Positions 23,271 to 31,375 of a stretch of 36,079 bases of DNA are shown one piece after another. The position numbers and the translations under genes are program-made. Origin of the DNA: Blastococcus sp. CT_GayMR16 (GTDB lineage Bacteria > Actinomycetota > Actinomycetes > Mycobacteriales > Geodermatophilaceae); contig NZ_SPQK01000029.1 in assembly GCF_004570875.1 (NCBI RefSeq), positions 1-36,079 of the forward strand, given 5' to 3'. Below the pieces are notes generated by a model. That model saw nothing but the letters and a program-made list of their open reading frames with translations, did not search any database and had not been told where the DNA came from. Numbering within the stretch: position 1 is the stretch's first letter; each line of letters starts with the position of its first letter.

Positions 23271-25296
23271 CGCTCACAACTCCCAGCGATTCGATCTGTG
23301 CTGTCCGGGAGACCTCGGCATAGGAGATCACCGGAAGCCGGGGAAGAACCTGCCGCATCAGGCGTGCCAGGGCGGCCCGGACCTGGGGCGAGCAGACGAG
23401 CACGGGGGAGAAGCCCGATCGCTCGGCCTCCTCGAGCAGGCCGGAGCAGCCGTGCACCAGGGCGTCGATGGCTCCGGCGTCGAGGGCCAGCACCACACCG
23501 GCGTCGCTCTGCCGGACCGACTCGAGCAGGCGCTGCTCGAAGCCCGGGTCGAGCGTGAAGACGTGGAGGCGCTCGTCGGGCGTCACGTACGGATGGCTGA
23601 TCGCCGAGCCCAGAGCCGCCCGGGCCGCCTCGACGAGACCGTCGAGATCGGTGGACGTCTTTGCACGTACAGAGAGTGCCTCGAAGATGCGCACCAGGTC
23701 CCGGATCGACACACCCTCATCGAGCAACGCGTGCAACACGCGTTGCACCTCTCCCAGGGTGAGCAGAGTGGGGGTCAGTTCCTCGACCACGACGGGGTGC
23801 GTCCGGCGGACCATCTCCACCAGGAGGCGCACGTCCTCGCGCCCGAGGAGGTCGGCGGCGTTCTGGCGGACGACCTCGGCCAGGTGGGTCGTGATGACCG
23901 ACGAGCGGTCGACGACGGTCGCGCCGGCCATCTCCGCCTGCCGCTGCAGCTCCACCGGCACCCACTTCGCGGCCAGGCCGAAGACCGGCTCGCGGGTGGC
24001 CTTGCCGGGCAGGCCGTCGAGGTTGTCGCCGATGGCCAGGACGGTGCCCGCGGGCGAGATGCCCTTGGCCGCCGGAACGCCGTTGAGCCAGATGACGTAC
24101 TGCGAGCCCGGGAGGTCCAGGTTGTCGCGGGTGCGGACAAGCGGGATCACCAGACCGGTCTCCATCGCGACCTTGCGGCGCAGTGCCTTGACCCGGTCGA
24201 GCAGGTCGCCGCCGCGGGTCGGGTCGACGAGCTCCACCAGGTCGAAGGCGACCTCGAGCTCCAGCGGGTCGACCCGCATCTTCTCGGCGATGGCCTCGGG
24301 GGAGTCCGGCTTCGGCTCGTTCTCCAGCGCCAGGGCCTCTGCCTCGGCCTCGTCGTCGACGATCGGCGTCTCCGACATCCGCGAGGCCATGATCAGGAAG
24401 CCGGCACCGATGATGAGGAAGGGCAGCTTCGGCAGGCCGGGGATGAGGCACATGGCGATGGCCGCGCCGCCGGCGATGCGGATGGGCTGCTTGAACCGGC
24501 CGAGCTGGGCGATCAGGTCGGTGCCCATGTCGCCCTCGGTGGCCGACCGGGTGACGATGATGCCGGTCGCGGTCGAGAGCAGCAGGGCGGGGATCTGCGA
24601 GACCAGGCCGTCGCCCACGGTCAGCAGTGAGAACGTCGAGACGGCGTCGGCGGGGGCCATGCCCCGCTGCATGACGCCGATGGCGAAGCCGCCGATCAGG
24701 TTGATCAGCGTGATGATGATGGCCGCGATCGCGTCGCCCTTGACGAACTTCGACGCACCGTCCATCGAGCCGTAGAAGTCGGCCTCGGCGGTGACCTCGT
24801 AGCGGCGCTTGCGCGCCTGGGCCTCGTTGATCAGGCCGGCGTTGAGGTCGGCGTCGATCGCCATCTGCTTGCCGGGCATGGCGTCGAGGGTGAAGCGGGC
24901 GCCGACCTCGGCCACGCGGCCGGCACCGTTGGTGATGACGACGAACTGGATGATCGTCAGGATCACGAAGATCACGAGGCCGACGACCAGAGAGCCGCCG
25001 ATCACGAAGTGGCCGAACGCCTCGATGACCTTGCCCGCGTAGCCGTCGGTGAGCACGAGTCGGGTCGAAGAGACGTTCAGCGACAGCCGGAACAGCGTCG
25101 CGATGAGGATCAGCGACGGGAAGACGGCGAAGTCCAGCGGCCGCCTGATCTGCATCGACACCAGCAGGATCAGCAGCGACGCGGTGATGTTCAGGCCGAG
25201 CAGCAGGTCCAGGACGGCGGCCGGCAGCGGCACCACCAGCATGAGGACGATGGCGACGACCCCGATGGGGACGGCCATCTTGCTCATGCCCTTCAT
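23251..25296 (-). CDS. flhA: Flagellar export gate protein FlhA
   Basis: A 681-residue FHIPEP family protein of normal length. Eight hydrophobic segments occupy the first 330 residues, including the family motif region RFTLDAMPGKQMAIDADLNA (about 134-153) used in proton-coupled export. The cytoplasmic domain (about 360-681) forms the nonameric ring that receives chaperone-substrate complexes. It sits in the membrane inside the basal body. Start at 25296 has GGGGTGG upstream, but that site lies in a perfect palindrome (25304-25315). A 131-base gap separates it from flhB. Its end overlaps the FlhF-like gene. Confidence 0.96.
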   Translation of the reverse strand: MKGMSKMAVPIGVVAIVLMLVVPLPAAVLDLLLGLNITASLLILLVSMQIRRPLDFAVFPSLILIATLFRLSLNVSSTRLVLTDGYAGKVIEAFGHFVIGGSLVVGLVIFVILTIIQFVVITNGAGRVAEVGARFTLDAMPGKQMAIDADLNAGLINEAQARKRRYEVTAEADFYGSMDGASKFVKGDAIAAIIITLINLIGGFAIGVMQRGMAPADAVSTFSLLTVGDGLVSQIPALLLSTATGIIVTRSATEGDMGTDLIAQLGRFKQPIRIAGGAAIAMCLIPGLPKLPFLIIGAGFLIMASRMSETPIVDDEAEAEALALENEPKPDSPEAIAEKMRVDPLELEVAFDLVELVDPTRGGDLLDRVKALRRKVAMETGLVIPLVRTRDNLDLPGSQYVIWLNGVPAAKGISPAGTVLAIGDNLDGLPGKATREPVFGLAAKWVPVELQRQAEMAGATVVDRSSVITTHLAEVVRQNAADLLGREDVRLLVEMVRRTHPVVVEELTPTLLTLGEVQRVLHALLDEGVSIRDLVRIFEALSVRAKTSTDLDGLVEAARAALGSAISHPYVTPDERLHVFTLDPGFEQRLLESVRQSDAGVVLALDAGAIDALVHGCSGLLEEAERSGFSPVLVCSPQVRAALARLMRQVLPRLPVISYAEVSRTAQIESLGVVSGAVAIR

Positions 25297-25303
25297 GCGT
25301 CCA

Positions 25304-25315
25304 CCCCGCGCGGGG
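25304..25315 (-). promoter_or_regulatory. Hairpin over the flhA ribosome binding site
   Basis: CCCCGCGCGGGG is a perfect 12-base palindrome directly before TGGACGC and ATG. The GGGG half is part of the likely ribosome site, so the hairpin could limit flhA translation. A tight turn at the centre weakens this reading. Confidence 0.4.
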
Positions 25316-25427
25316 ACGACGGACGCAGGTTCACATTCTCCTCATCGGCAGCCGGGTGCACCGCCGGTACCAGCGATCAGCTGTGCACAGTCGCCCTAAG
25401 ACGCCCGTCCAGCGGGCACATCTCGCC

Positions 25428-26570
25428 CTATGCGGCCACGCGGCGTCGTCCCGCCTTGGGTAGTCCGTCCAGTGCTGGCGCCTCGAAGCCCGGGCGGTGG
25501 AAGCCGCCCTTCACCCCGCGCGCACCCAGGTGCATGACGAAGGCGAGGATGCGGGCGACGGCCGTGAACAGCTGGGCGGGCACCTCCTGGCCGAGCTCGC
25601 AGGACGCGTGCAGGGCGCGGGCCAGGGGGATGTCCTGGACCATGGGAACGCGGTTCTCCTGGGCGATGGCGCGCAGCTTGGTGGCCACCTCGCCGGCCCC
25701 CTTCGCCACCACCCGGGGTGCGCCCCTCGCCGGGTCGTACTTCAGGGCGACGGCCACATGGGTGGGGTTCACCAGCAGGACGTCGGCCTCGGCGGCGTCG
25801 CTCATCATCCGGTTCCGCGACATCGACAGGGCCACCCCGCGGCGGTGGGCCTTCATGTACGGGTCGCCCTCGGCCTGCTTGTGCTCCTGGGTGATCTCGT
25901 ACTTGCTCATCTTGAGCTTCTTCATCGTCTTCATCCGGACGACGACGTAGTCGGCGATCGCGATGATCAGGCCGGTGACGGCGACGACCCGGAACATCAG
26001 GATGGCGGAGTCGGTGAACGTCGCGGCCACCACCGACAGCGGCAGCGAGCCGGAGGAGGCCACCAGCGACTGGGCGCGGTCGCTGGTCACGATCACGACC
26101 GTCCCGAGCGCCGCCGTCTTGATCAGTGCCTTGGCCGCCTCCCAGATGCCCTGGGTGCCGAACATGCGCTTGATGCCGGGGAAGGGGTTGAGCTTCTTCA
26201 GGGTCGGCTTCATCCCCTTCGTCGCAAGGGTGACGCCGCCCTGGGCGGCGGAGGCGACGGTGCCGACCAGCATCATCCCGACGGCCATCGGCAGGATCGT
26301 GGTCATGAAGGCGGTCAGCGCCTGACCCATGAGCACGGAGAGCGCGGCGGGCTCCGGATCCGAGGCCACGGACCCGATCTGCACGAACATCTTCTGGACG
26401 GCCTCGAACGCGTTGCTCACCAGCATCGGCAGCAGCGCGCTCGCGGCCGCGACACCGAGCCACGTCCCCAGCTCCTGGGTTCGCGGGATCTGCCCTTCCT
26501 TGCGCGCCTTCTTCAGGCGCTGGGGAGTGGGCTTCTCGGTCTTCTCACCGCCCGGTCCGTCCTTAGACAT
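25428..26570 (-). CDS. flhB: Flagellar export switch protein FlhB
   Basis: A 380-residue protein with the FlhB layout: a basic N-terminus (GEKTEKPTPQRLKKARKEGQ), four membrane helices to about residue 215 and a cytoplasmic domain with the autocleavage motif NPTH at 268-271. Self-cleavage between N268 and P269 switches export from rod/hook to filament substrates, in concert with FliK, whose gene is at the far end of this cluster. The C-terminal 30 residues are basic. ATG start with a weak ribosome site; 14-base gap after fliR. Confidence 0.96.
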   Translation of the reverse strand: MSKDGPGGEKTEKPTPQRLKKARKEGQIPRTQELGTWLGVAAASALLPMLVSNAFEAVQKMFVQIGSVASDPEPAALSVLMGQALTAFMTTILPMAVGMMLVGTVASAAQGGVTLATKGMKPTLKKLNPFPGIKRMFGTQGIWEAAKALIKTAALGTVVIVTSDRAQSLVASSGSLPLSVVAATFTDSAILMFRVVAVTGLIIAIADYVVVRMKTMKKLKMSKYEITQEHKQAEGDPYMKAHRRGVALSMSRNRMMSDAAEADVLLVNPTHVAVALKYDPARGAPRVVAKGAGEVATKLRAIAQENRVPMVQDIPLARALHASCELGQEVPAQLFTAVARILAFVMHLGARGVKGGFHRPGFEAPALDGLPKAGRRRVAA

Positions 26571-26584
26571 GGGTCACGGCCATG

Positions 26585-27349
26585 TCAGCCGCCCTTCAGC
26601 GAGACCATGGCGCGGGTCGCCTGTTCCAGCAGCGCGTCGAGCGCCGGCGGGAGGAGCGGGAAGGTCAGGCCGAGCATCGTGAGCGTCAGCATGATCTTGA
26701 CCGGGAATCCGATGGCGAAGATGTTCAGCGCCGGCGCGGCACGGCTCAGCAGGGCCAGCGCGACGTCGGCCAGCAGCAGGACGGCGACCATCGGGCCGGC
26801 GATCTGCAGCGCGGCCAGGAACATCATCGAGAACGCCGTCAACAGCACCGACGCCAGCTGGTCGGTGGGCACGTCCCCGCCGACGGGCAGGCCGACGTAG
26901 GACGTCGCGAAGCCCTTGACGATCAGCAGGTGGCCACCGCTGGTGAACAGCAGGGTGATGGCGAGCAGGTAGTGCAGGCGGCCGATCGTCGCGTTCTGGG
27001 TCATGGCCAGCGGGTCGTAGGCCGGCTGCAGCGAGAAACCACCGGTGACGTCGATCAGGTCGCCGGCCATCTGCACGGCGGTGAACAGCACCTGGACGAC
27101 GAAGCCGAGGGCTGCGCCGATGACGACCTCGGTCACCGCCGTCACCAGCAGGAACCCGGTCGTGATCTCCGGCAGACCGGGTGCGATCTGGTTCGACAGC
27201 AGCACGGTCAGCGCGAGAGCGAAGGCGCCCTTGACCGGCGCCGGGATCGAGCGGGAGTTGAACGGCGGGGCCAGCAGCACGAACCCGGTGGCGCGTGCCA
27301 TCCCGAGCAGGAGCGCCGCCAGCGTGACCGCCGGGACCGAGAGGTCCAT
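26585..27349 (-). CDS. fliR: Flagellar export gate protein FliR
   Basis: A 254-residue membrane protein of normal FliR length with about six hydrophobic segments. FVLLAPPFNSRSIP near residues 23-36 and the later AGDLIDVTGGFSLQPAYDP and PVKIMLTLTMLG segments are typical. With FliP and FliQ it forms the export gate through which flagellar subunits pass. It starts seven bases after fliQ ends, in the conserved order fliP-fliQ-fliR-flhB. Confidence 0.95.
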   Translation of the reverse strand: MDLSVPAVTLAALLLGMARATGFVLLAPPFNSRSIPAPVKGAFALALTVLLSNQIAPGLPEITTGFLLVTAVTEVVIGAALGFVVQVLFTAVQMAGDLIDVTGGFSLQPAYDPLAMTQNATIGRLHYLLAITLLFTSGGHLLIVKGFATSYVGLPVGGDVPTDQLASVLLTAFSMMFLAALQIAGPMVAVLLLADVALALLSRAAPALNIFAIGFPVKIMLTLTMLGLTFPLLPPALDALLEQATRAMVSLKGG

Positions 27350-27356
27350 GGCGGCC

Positions 27357-27632
27357 TCAGGTCCGGTCGAGCAGCCGTGGCAGCTGGTCGAACAGGCTCT
27401 GGGTGAAGCTGACCAGTTCGGAGAGCACCCAGTTGCCCGTGACCAGCAGCGCGATCGCGACGGCGATCATCTTCGGCACGAAGGACAGCGTCGGTTCCTG
27501 GATCTGGGTCGCGGCCTGGAACAGCGAGATCAGGAAGCCGACGAGGAGGGCGGTCAGCAGCACGGGGGCGGCGACCTTCGCGCCCAGCATCATCGTCTGG
27601 GCCGCGATCTGGGTGACGTCTGCATCGCTCAC
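27357..27632 (-). CDS. fliQ: Flagellar export gate protein FliQ
   Basis: A 91-residue protein with two hydrophobic hairpin helices (about residues 17-36 and 50-70) and the family phrase FQAATQIQEPTLSFVPK. The GTG at 27632 is chosen because GAGGAG (27638-27643) lies five bases upstream and the product then has family length. An upstream in-frame GTG at 27719 overlaps the fliP stop and would add 29 charged residues that no FliQ needs, so it is less likely, although it would couple translation to fliP. Confidence 0.93.
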   Translation of the reverse strand: MSDADVTQIAAQTMMLGAKVAAPVLLTALLVGFLISLFQAATQIQEPTLSFVPKMIAVAIALLVTGNWVLSELVSFTQSLFDQLPRLLDRT

Positions 27633-27711
27633 GAGGACTCCTCGCTGGCGCTCGTCGTCCGCGTTCGCGGAGCTGCTGCGTTGTCTCGTGAACTCGCGAA
27701 CTCGTTCATCA

Positions 27712-28575
27712 CTAGCCACTCCCCCCGTAGGAACCCACGAGGGCTGTGGTGATCAGCGCCCAGCCGTCGACGACGACGAAGAGCAGCAGCTTGAAGGGCA
27801 GCGACACGATCGTCGGCGGCACCATCATCATGCCCATCGCCATGAGCGAGGCGCTGACCAGCATGTCCAGCACCAGGAACGGGATGAAGATGACCAGCCC
27901 GATGATGAACGCGCTCTTGAGCTCCGACAGCACGAACGCCGGGATCAGCGTGGTCATGCTGACCTCGGACTCGTCGGCCGGAGCCTCTTCACCGGAGAGC
28001 CCGATCATCAACTTGAGCTCGTCCTCGCGGGTGTTGTCGAGGAGGAACGTCCGCAGCGGGACGACGCCGGAGTCGTAGGCCTGCGAGACCGTCATCGTGC
28101 CGTCCATGTAGGGCTGCACGGCGACGTCGTTGATGTCGGAGAAGACCGGGCCCATGACGAACAGGGTCAGGAAGAGCGCGATGCCGGTCAGCACCTGGTT
28201 GGGCGGCGACGACGGCAGCCCGAGCGCGTTCCGGGTCAGCCCCAAGACGACGATGATCTTGGTGAACGACGTGGCGAGCAGCAGCACCGACGGCGCCACC
28301 GACAGGACCGTGATCGCGAGGATCAGGGTGATCGAGGTGCTCGGCGAGCCGTCGCCGATGGAGATGTCCACGCCCCCGTCGCCGGGGACGACCGGGGCGA
28401 CGGGCGCGACCGGGTCGACCGGAGCGGTCGGGGCGGCGGAGGCCGGGCCGGCCAGCAGGGCGAAGGCGACGGAGCTCAGGAGGGCCAGCAGCAGCACCAG
28501 GGCCGCGCGCCGACGGGTCGACGGGGCCCTGATGCCGCTGCTGGCCGCCACGGGGCGGCGCGCGGGGGCCGTCAT
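27712..28575 (-). CDS. fliP: Flagellar export gate protein FliP
   Basis: A 287-residue protein. A twin-basic signal peptide (RRRAALVLLLALLSSVAFAL, cleavage near ASAAP) and a Pro/Val-rich spacer are followed by the FliP core: TSFTKIIVVLGLTRNALG, PPNQVLTGIALFLTLFVMGP and the C-terminal SLPFKLLLFVVVDGW. The signal peptide is a known trait of FliP. It forms the pentameric core of the export gate. Starts by ATGA overlap with fliO; ends 79 bases before fliQ. Confidence 0.95.
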   Translation of the reverse strand: MTAPARRPVAASSGIRAPSTRRRAALVLLLALLSSVAFALLAGPASAAPTAPVDPVAPVAPVVPGDGGVDISIGDGSPSTSITLILAITVLSVAPSVLLLATSFTKIIVVLGLTRNALGLPSSPPNQVLTGIALFLTLFVMGPVFSDINDVAVQPYMDGTMTVSQAYDSGVVPLRTFLLDNTREDELKLMIGLSGEEAPADESEVSMTTLIPAFVLSELKSAFIIGLVIFIPFLVLDMLVSASLMAMGMMMVPPTIVSLPFKLLLFVVVDGWALITTALVGSYGGSG

Positions 28576-29006
28576 GGCTTGCGAACCGTCCGCTCACGCA
28601 GCTGGTGCACGAAGGTGCCCCAGCCGGCGCGGTCGAAGACCGACCCGGCCAGTGCGCCGCTCGAGGTACGGGCGACGAGTGCCGGGGCGACGCCACCGGG
28701 CAGGGCGGCGGCGGGGGCGGCCCGAGGCGAGGGCACCCGCTGCTCGGCGAGTGCGGCGTCGACCGCCTCGGCGTCGACCTCGGCGAGCAGGGTGACCTGC
28801 TCCTCGGTGGCCCCGATGACGAGGACGACGTCGGCGATGCGGACGACGTTGACCGTGCTGGACCGGCCCAGGCGCTGGCGGGAGACGACCTCGATGAGGC
28901 CGTTGCCCTGGCCGAGGCCCTTCTTCTTCGCCAGGCGCGCGGCGTAGAGCAGCACGACGGCGATGAACCCGAGGGACAGGATCAGCCGGATGATCATCCA
29001 GGTCAT
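28572..29006 (-). CDS. fliO: Flagellar biosynthetic protein FliO
   Basis: A 144-residue protein with an N-terminal membrane helix (about residues 5-24), then the FliO cytoplasmic core IEVVSRQRLGRSSTVNVVRI-like strands with VLVIGATEEQVTLLAEV. The C-terminal third is variable and Ala/Pro-rich. FliO assists assembly of the FliP ring. It overlaps both neighbours by ATGA, so it is coupled to fliN and fliP. Confidence 0.88.
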   Translation of the reverse strand: MTWMIIRLILSLGFIAVVLLYAARLAKKKGLGQGNGLIEVVSRQRLGRSSTVNVVRIADVVLVIGATEEQVTLLAEVDAEAVDAALAEQRVPSPRAAPAAALPGGVAPALVARTSSGALAGSVFDRAGWGTFVHQLRERTVRKP

Positions 29007-29749
29007 GCGGTCTGCGCCCCCAGCTCGGCGGCGGCGTCGGTGACGATCTCGCTGATCCGCAGGCCGAAGTCCTCGTCGACGACGACGACCTCACCGCGGG
29101 CGATGAGCGTGCCGTTGACCAGCAGGTCGGCGGGAGCGCTCGCCGCGCGGTCGAGCTCGACGACCTCGCCGGGGTGCAGCGAGAGCAGCTCCTGCACGGT
29201 CATGCGGGTACGGCCGATCTCGACGGTCACCTCCATCGCGACGTGCCGCAGGAGGTCGAGGCTGCCGCGCTGGCCGCGCGTGTTCGGGAGGGTCACCTGC
29301 AGGGCGAAGGTGGCCTGGTGCTCACCGTCGGCGAGCAGCGGGACGGCGACGAACATCCCCTTGTCGCGCAGCCCGTCCAGGGCGGCGACCGGCTCCTCCA
29401 TGCGCTCGGAGGCGACGCGGACCCGGCCGAGCGTGGCGGCGGCGGCCTCGAGGGCCGGCCGGAGAGCGGAGGCGACGTCCATCTTGCCGACGGGGGAGTT
29501 GTTCAGGGCCTCGACGACGTCGGCGGAGATCACGAGGACCATGTCGCCGCTGACCTCGCCGGAGAGGCCGACGGACACCGCCGAGGAGGCGCCGGGCGGC
29601 AGCGGGACGTTGTCGGGGTCGCTGACCGGCGTGCCGGGGACGAGCTCGACCGTGGCGGGGACCAGGGCGGCCGCGGCGCGGGCGGCGGCCGTGACCACCG
29701 CGGAGACGGTCTGGGAGTCCTGGGACGAGTCGGTGCGGGCGGCAGTCAT
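29003..29749 (-). CDS. fliN: Flagellar motor switch protein FliN, with extended CheC/FliY-like N-terminus
   Basis: A 248-residue protein. The C-terminal SpoA domain (about residues 165-240: EIGRTRMTVQELLSLHPGEV, then LLVNGTLIARGEVVVVDEDF) is canonical FliN, part of the C-ring that docks the export ATPase complex and sets rotation direction. Enterobacterial FliN is about 137 residues; here about 160 precede the SpoA domain and resemble the CheC-like domain of FliY. The CheC phosphatase ExxN pairs are not evident (ALRPALEAAAATLG replaces the usual ExxN helix), so phosphatase activity is doubtful. ATGA overlaps with fliM and fliO. Confidence 0.9.
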   Translation of the reverse strand: MTAARTDSSQDSQTVSAVVTAAARAAAALVPATVELVPGTPVSDPDNVPLPPGASSAVSVGLSGEVSGDMVLVISADVVEALNNSPVGKMDVASALRPALEAAAATLGRVRVASERMEEPVAALDGLRDKGMFVAVPLLADGEHQATFALQVTLPNTRGQRGSLDLLRHVAMEVTVEIGRTRMTVQELLSLHPGEVVELDRAASAPADLLVNGTLIARGEVVVVDEDFGLRISEIVTDAAAELGAQTA

Positions 29750-30837
29750 GCGGTGTCCTTCGCGGCGGCGTACGGAGTCGGGACGATGGCGGCGGCGAGC
29801 CGGCGCCGGTGATTGCTGGCGATCGCGTACGCGAACGTCACGTCGTTGGTGGTGACCTCGAGCGGGGCGTCCGGGGGGTGCCGGAGCAGCAGGACGTCAC
29901 CGACGGCGAGGGAGAGCAGGTCGGCCGAGGACACGGTGAGCGGCGCGAACCGCACGCTCACGTCGACCGGCACCAGGTTGAGGCGCGCGGTGAGCGCCTC
30001 GGTGGCCCGCTTGCGCTTGGCCAGGGCGGTCTCCGAGAGCTGGGGGGAGGCGGCGTTGTTCAGCGCCTGGGCGAACGACGAGAACGGCAGGACGAGCGTG
30101 GCCTCGCCCTCGCGGGTGCCGACCGACATCGTGTACGAGGCGACCATCACGGTGTCCGACCCGGCGGCTGCCTGCGCCAGCTGAGGGTTGTACTCGTGGC
30201 CGAGCAGGGCGGGCTGGATCTCGGTGATCGTCGCGAACGATGCGGCGAACTCGTCGAGCAGCCGGTCCAGCAGGTGGTTGGTGATGGTGGTCTCCATCGC
30301 CGTCATCGGCCGGCTGGGCTGGTCGGCAGCGCCGGAGCCGCCCAGCATGTGGTCGACGATGGCCATGGCGATGTCGAGCGGGTAGGCCAGCATCCCCTTG
30401 CCGGCCGACGGCTCCAGGCTGAACGTGGAGATGAAGACGGGGTTGGGCAGCGTCACGATGTAGTCGTCGTAGGAGAACTGCTCGATCCCGACGAGCTCGA
30501 TCCGGGCCCCGGCGCGGAGGAACGTGGTGAGGATCGTGGTCGCCTGCCGGGCGAAGGCCTCCTGCGCGATCTGCAGGACCCGGACGTGTTCACGGGAGAG
30601 CTTCGTCGGGCGGCGGAAGTCGTAGGTCCGCGGCTCGTTCCGGCGGCTGCGGGCTGCCGACGCCGGCGCGGTGGTGACCGGCCGCTCGGCGGGCGCGGCC
30701 GGTGCCGCAGGCGCGGGTGCTGCGGCGGCCTCGGGCGCGGCTGCGGGCTCGGGGGCGGCAGCGGGCGGGACCAGTGACTCCGACGGCGACTGGGCGTCCG
30801 GCTCACTGGGGGCCGGTCCGGTCTCGGGCGTGGTCAC
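29746..30837 (-). CDS. fliM: Flagellar motor switch protein FliM
   Basis: A 363-residue C-ring protein. The middle domain begins at YDFRRPTKLSREHVRVLQ and contains the conserved MLGGSGA loop; a C-terminal SpoA domain (about 275-345) pairs with FliN. The first 65 residues are a Pro/Ala/Glu linker, and the N-terminal EIDALL-type CheY-binding peptide of most FliM proteins is not present. GTG 30837 is chosen since GAGG lies six bases before it; an in-frame ATG four codons upstream (30849) has no ribosome site. It follows a strong hairpin after fliL and overlaps fliN by ATGA. Confidence 0.93.
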   Translation of the reverse strand: MTTPETGPAPSEPDAQSPSESLVPPAAAPEPAAAPEAAAAPAPAAPAAPAERPVTTAPASAARSRRNEPRTYDFRRPTKLSREHVRVLQIAQEAFARQATTILTTFLRAGARIELVGIEQFSYDDYIVTLPNPVFISTFSLEPSAGKGMLAYPLDIAMAIVDHMLGGSGAADQPSRPMTAMETTITNHLLDRLLDEFAASFATITEIQPALLGHEYNPQLAQAAAGSDTVMVASYTMSVGTREGEATLVLPFSSFAQALNNAASPQLSETALAKRKRATEALTARLNLVPVDVSVRFAPLTVSSADLLSLAVGDVLLLRHPPDAPLEVTTNDVTFAYAIASNHRRRLAAAIVPTPYAAAKDTA

Positions 30838-30870
30838 GTTCCACCTCATCGGCGGAACCGGGACCGACCC

Positions 30871-30900
30871 TGACCGGCGGCGCCGGGGCGCCGCCGGTCA
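30871..30900. terminator. Strong hairpin between fliL and fliM
   Basis: A perfect 14-bp inverted repeat with two central bases (arms begin TGACCGGCGG and end CCGCCGGTCA). It lies in the only wide gap of the fliL-fliP run. It may be a partial terminator or an mRNA-stabilising or cleavage site. No U-tract on either strand. Confidence 0.6.
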
Positions 30901-30934
30901 CTCGGGAGGGGTGTGACGGGTGGTGCGGGGTGTG

Positions 30935-31375
30935 CTACTGCGTGACGTACTCGGTGTAGTAGATGCCCATCACTTCATCGTGGTAGGCCTCGATGATCTT
31001 CTCCTGGAGGGCTTCCTTGAGGGCATCCCGGGCGCCGGTCACGTCGGCCGGCGCCGCCTGCGAGAACGTGGAGATGATCAGGTCGGTCGCCTTGGAGCCG
31101 TTAGGCCCGCCCGCCTCGCCGCCGACGCCTTCGACCAACTGCAGGGCCACCCCGATCTTCAGGTAGCCCCCACCGGCGAGGTTGACCGCCACGGGCTCGA
31201 GGGCGAGGACCTCGCCGGGTACCGGCTCCTCCGCCTCGGCGGATCCCGAGAAGAGGAAGAAGTAGGCCGCACCGGCCGCGGCGAGGATCACCACGAGCAG
31301 GATGAGCAGCAGCTTCTTCTTGCCGCCCTTGGCGGGGGCCTCGTCGGTCTCAGGGGCCTTCTCTTTGGTGCTCAT
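30935..31375 (-). CDS. fliL: Flagellar basal body protein FliL
   Basis: A 146-residue protein: a basic cytoplasmic tail, one membrane helix (about residues 22-44) and a periplasmic-side stomatin-like domain (LEPVAVNLAGGGYLKIGVALQL through IIEAYHDEVMGIYYTEYVTQ). FliL surrounds the stator and supports torque. The ATG at 31375 overlaps the motB stop (ATGA) and has GAGGAG seven bases upstream; the frame is open further upstream but inside motB. Confidence 0.92.
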   Translation of the reverse strand: MSTKEKAPETDEAPAKGGKKKLLLILLVVILAAAGAAYFFLFSGSAEAEEPVPGEVLALEPVAVNLAGGGYLKIGVALQLVEGVGGEAGGPNGSKATDLIISTFSQAAPADVTGARDALKEALQEKIIEAYHDEVMGIYYTEYVTQ

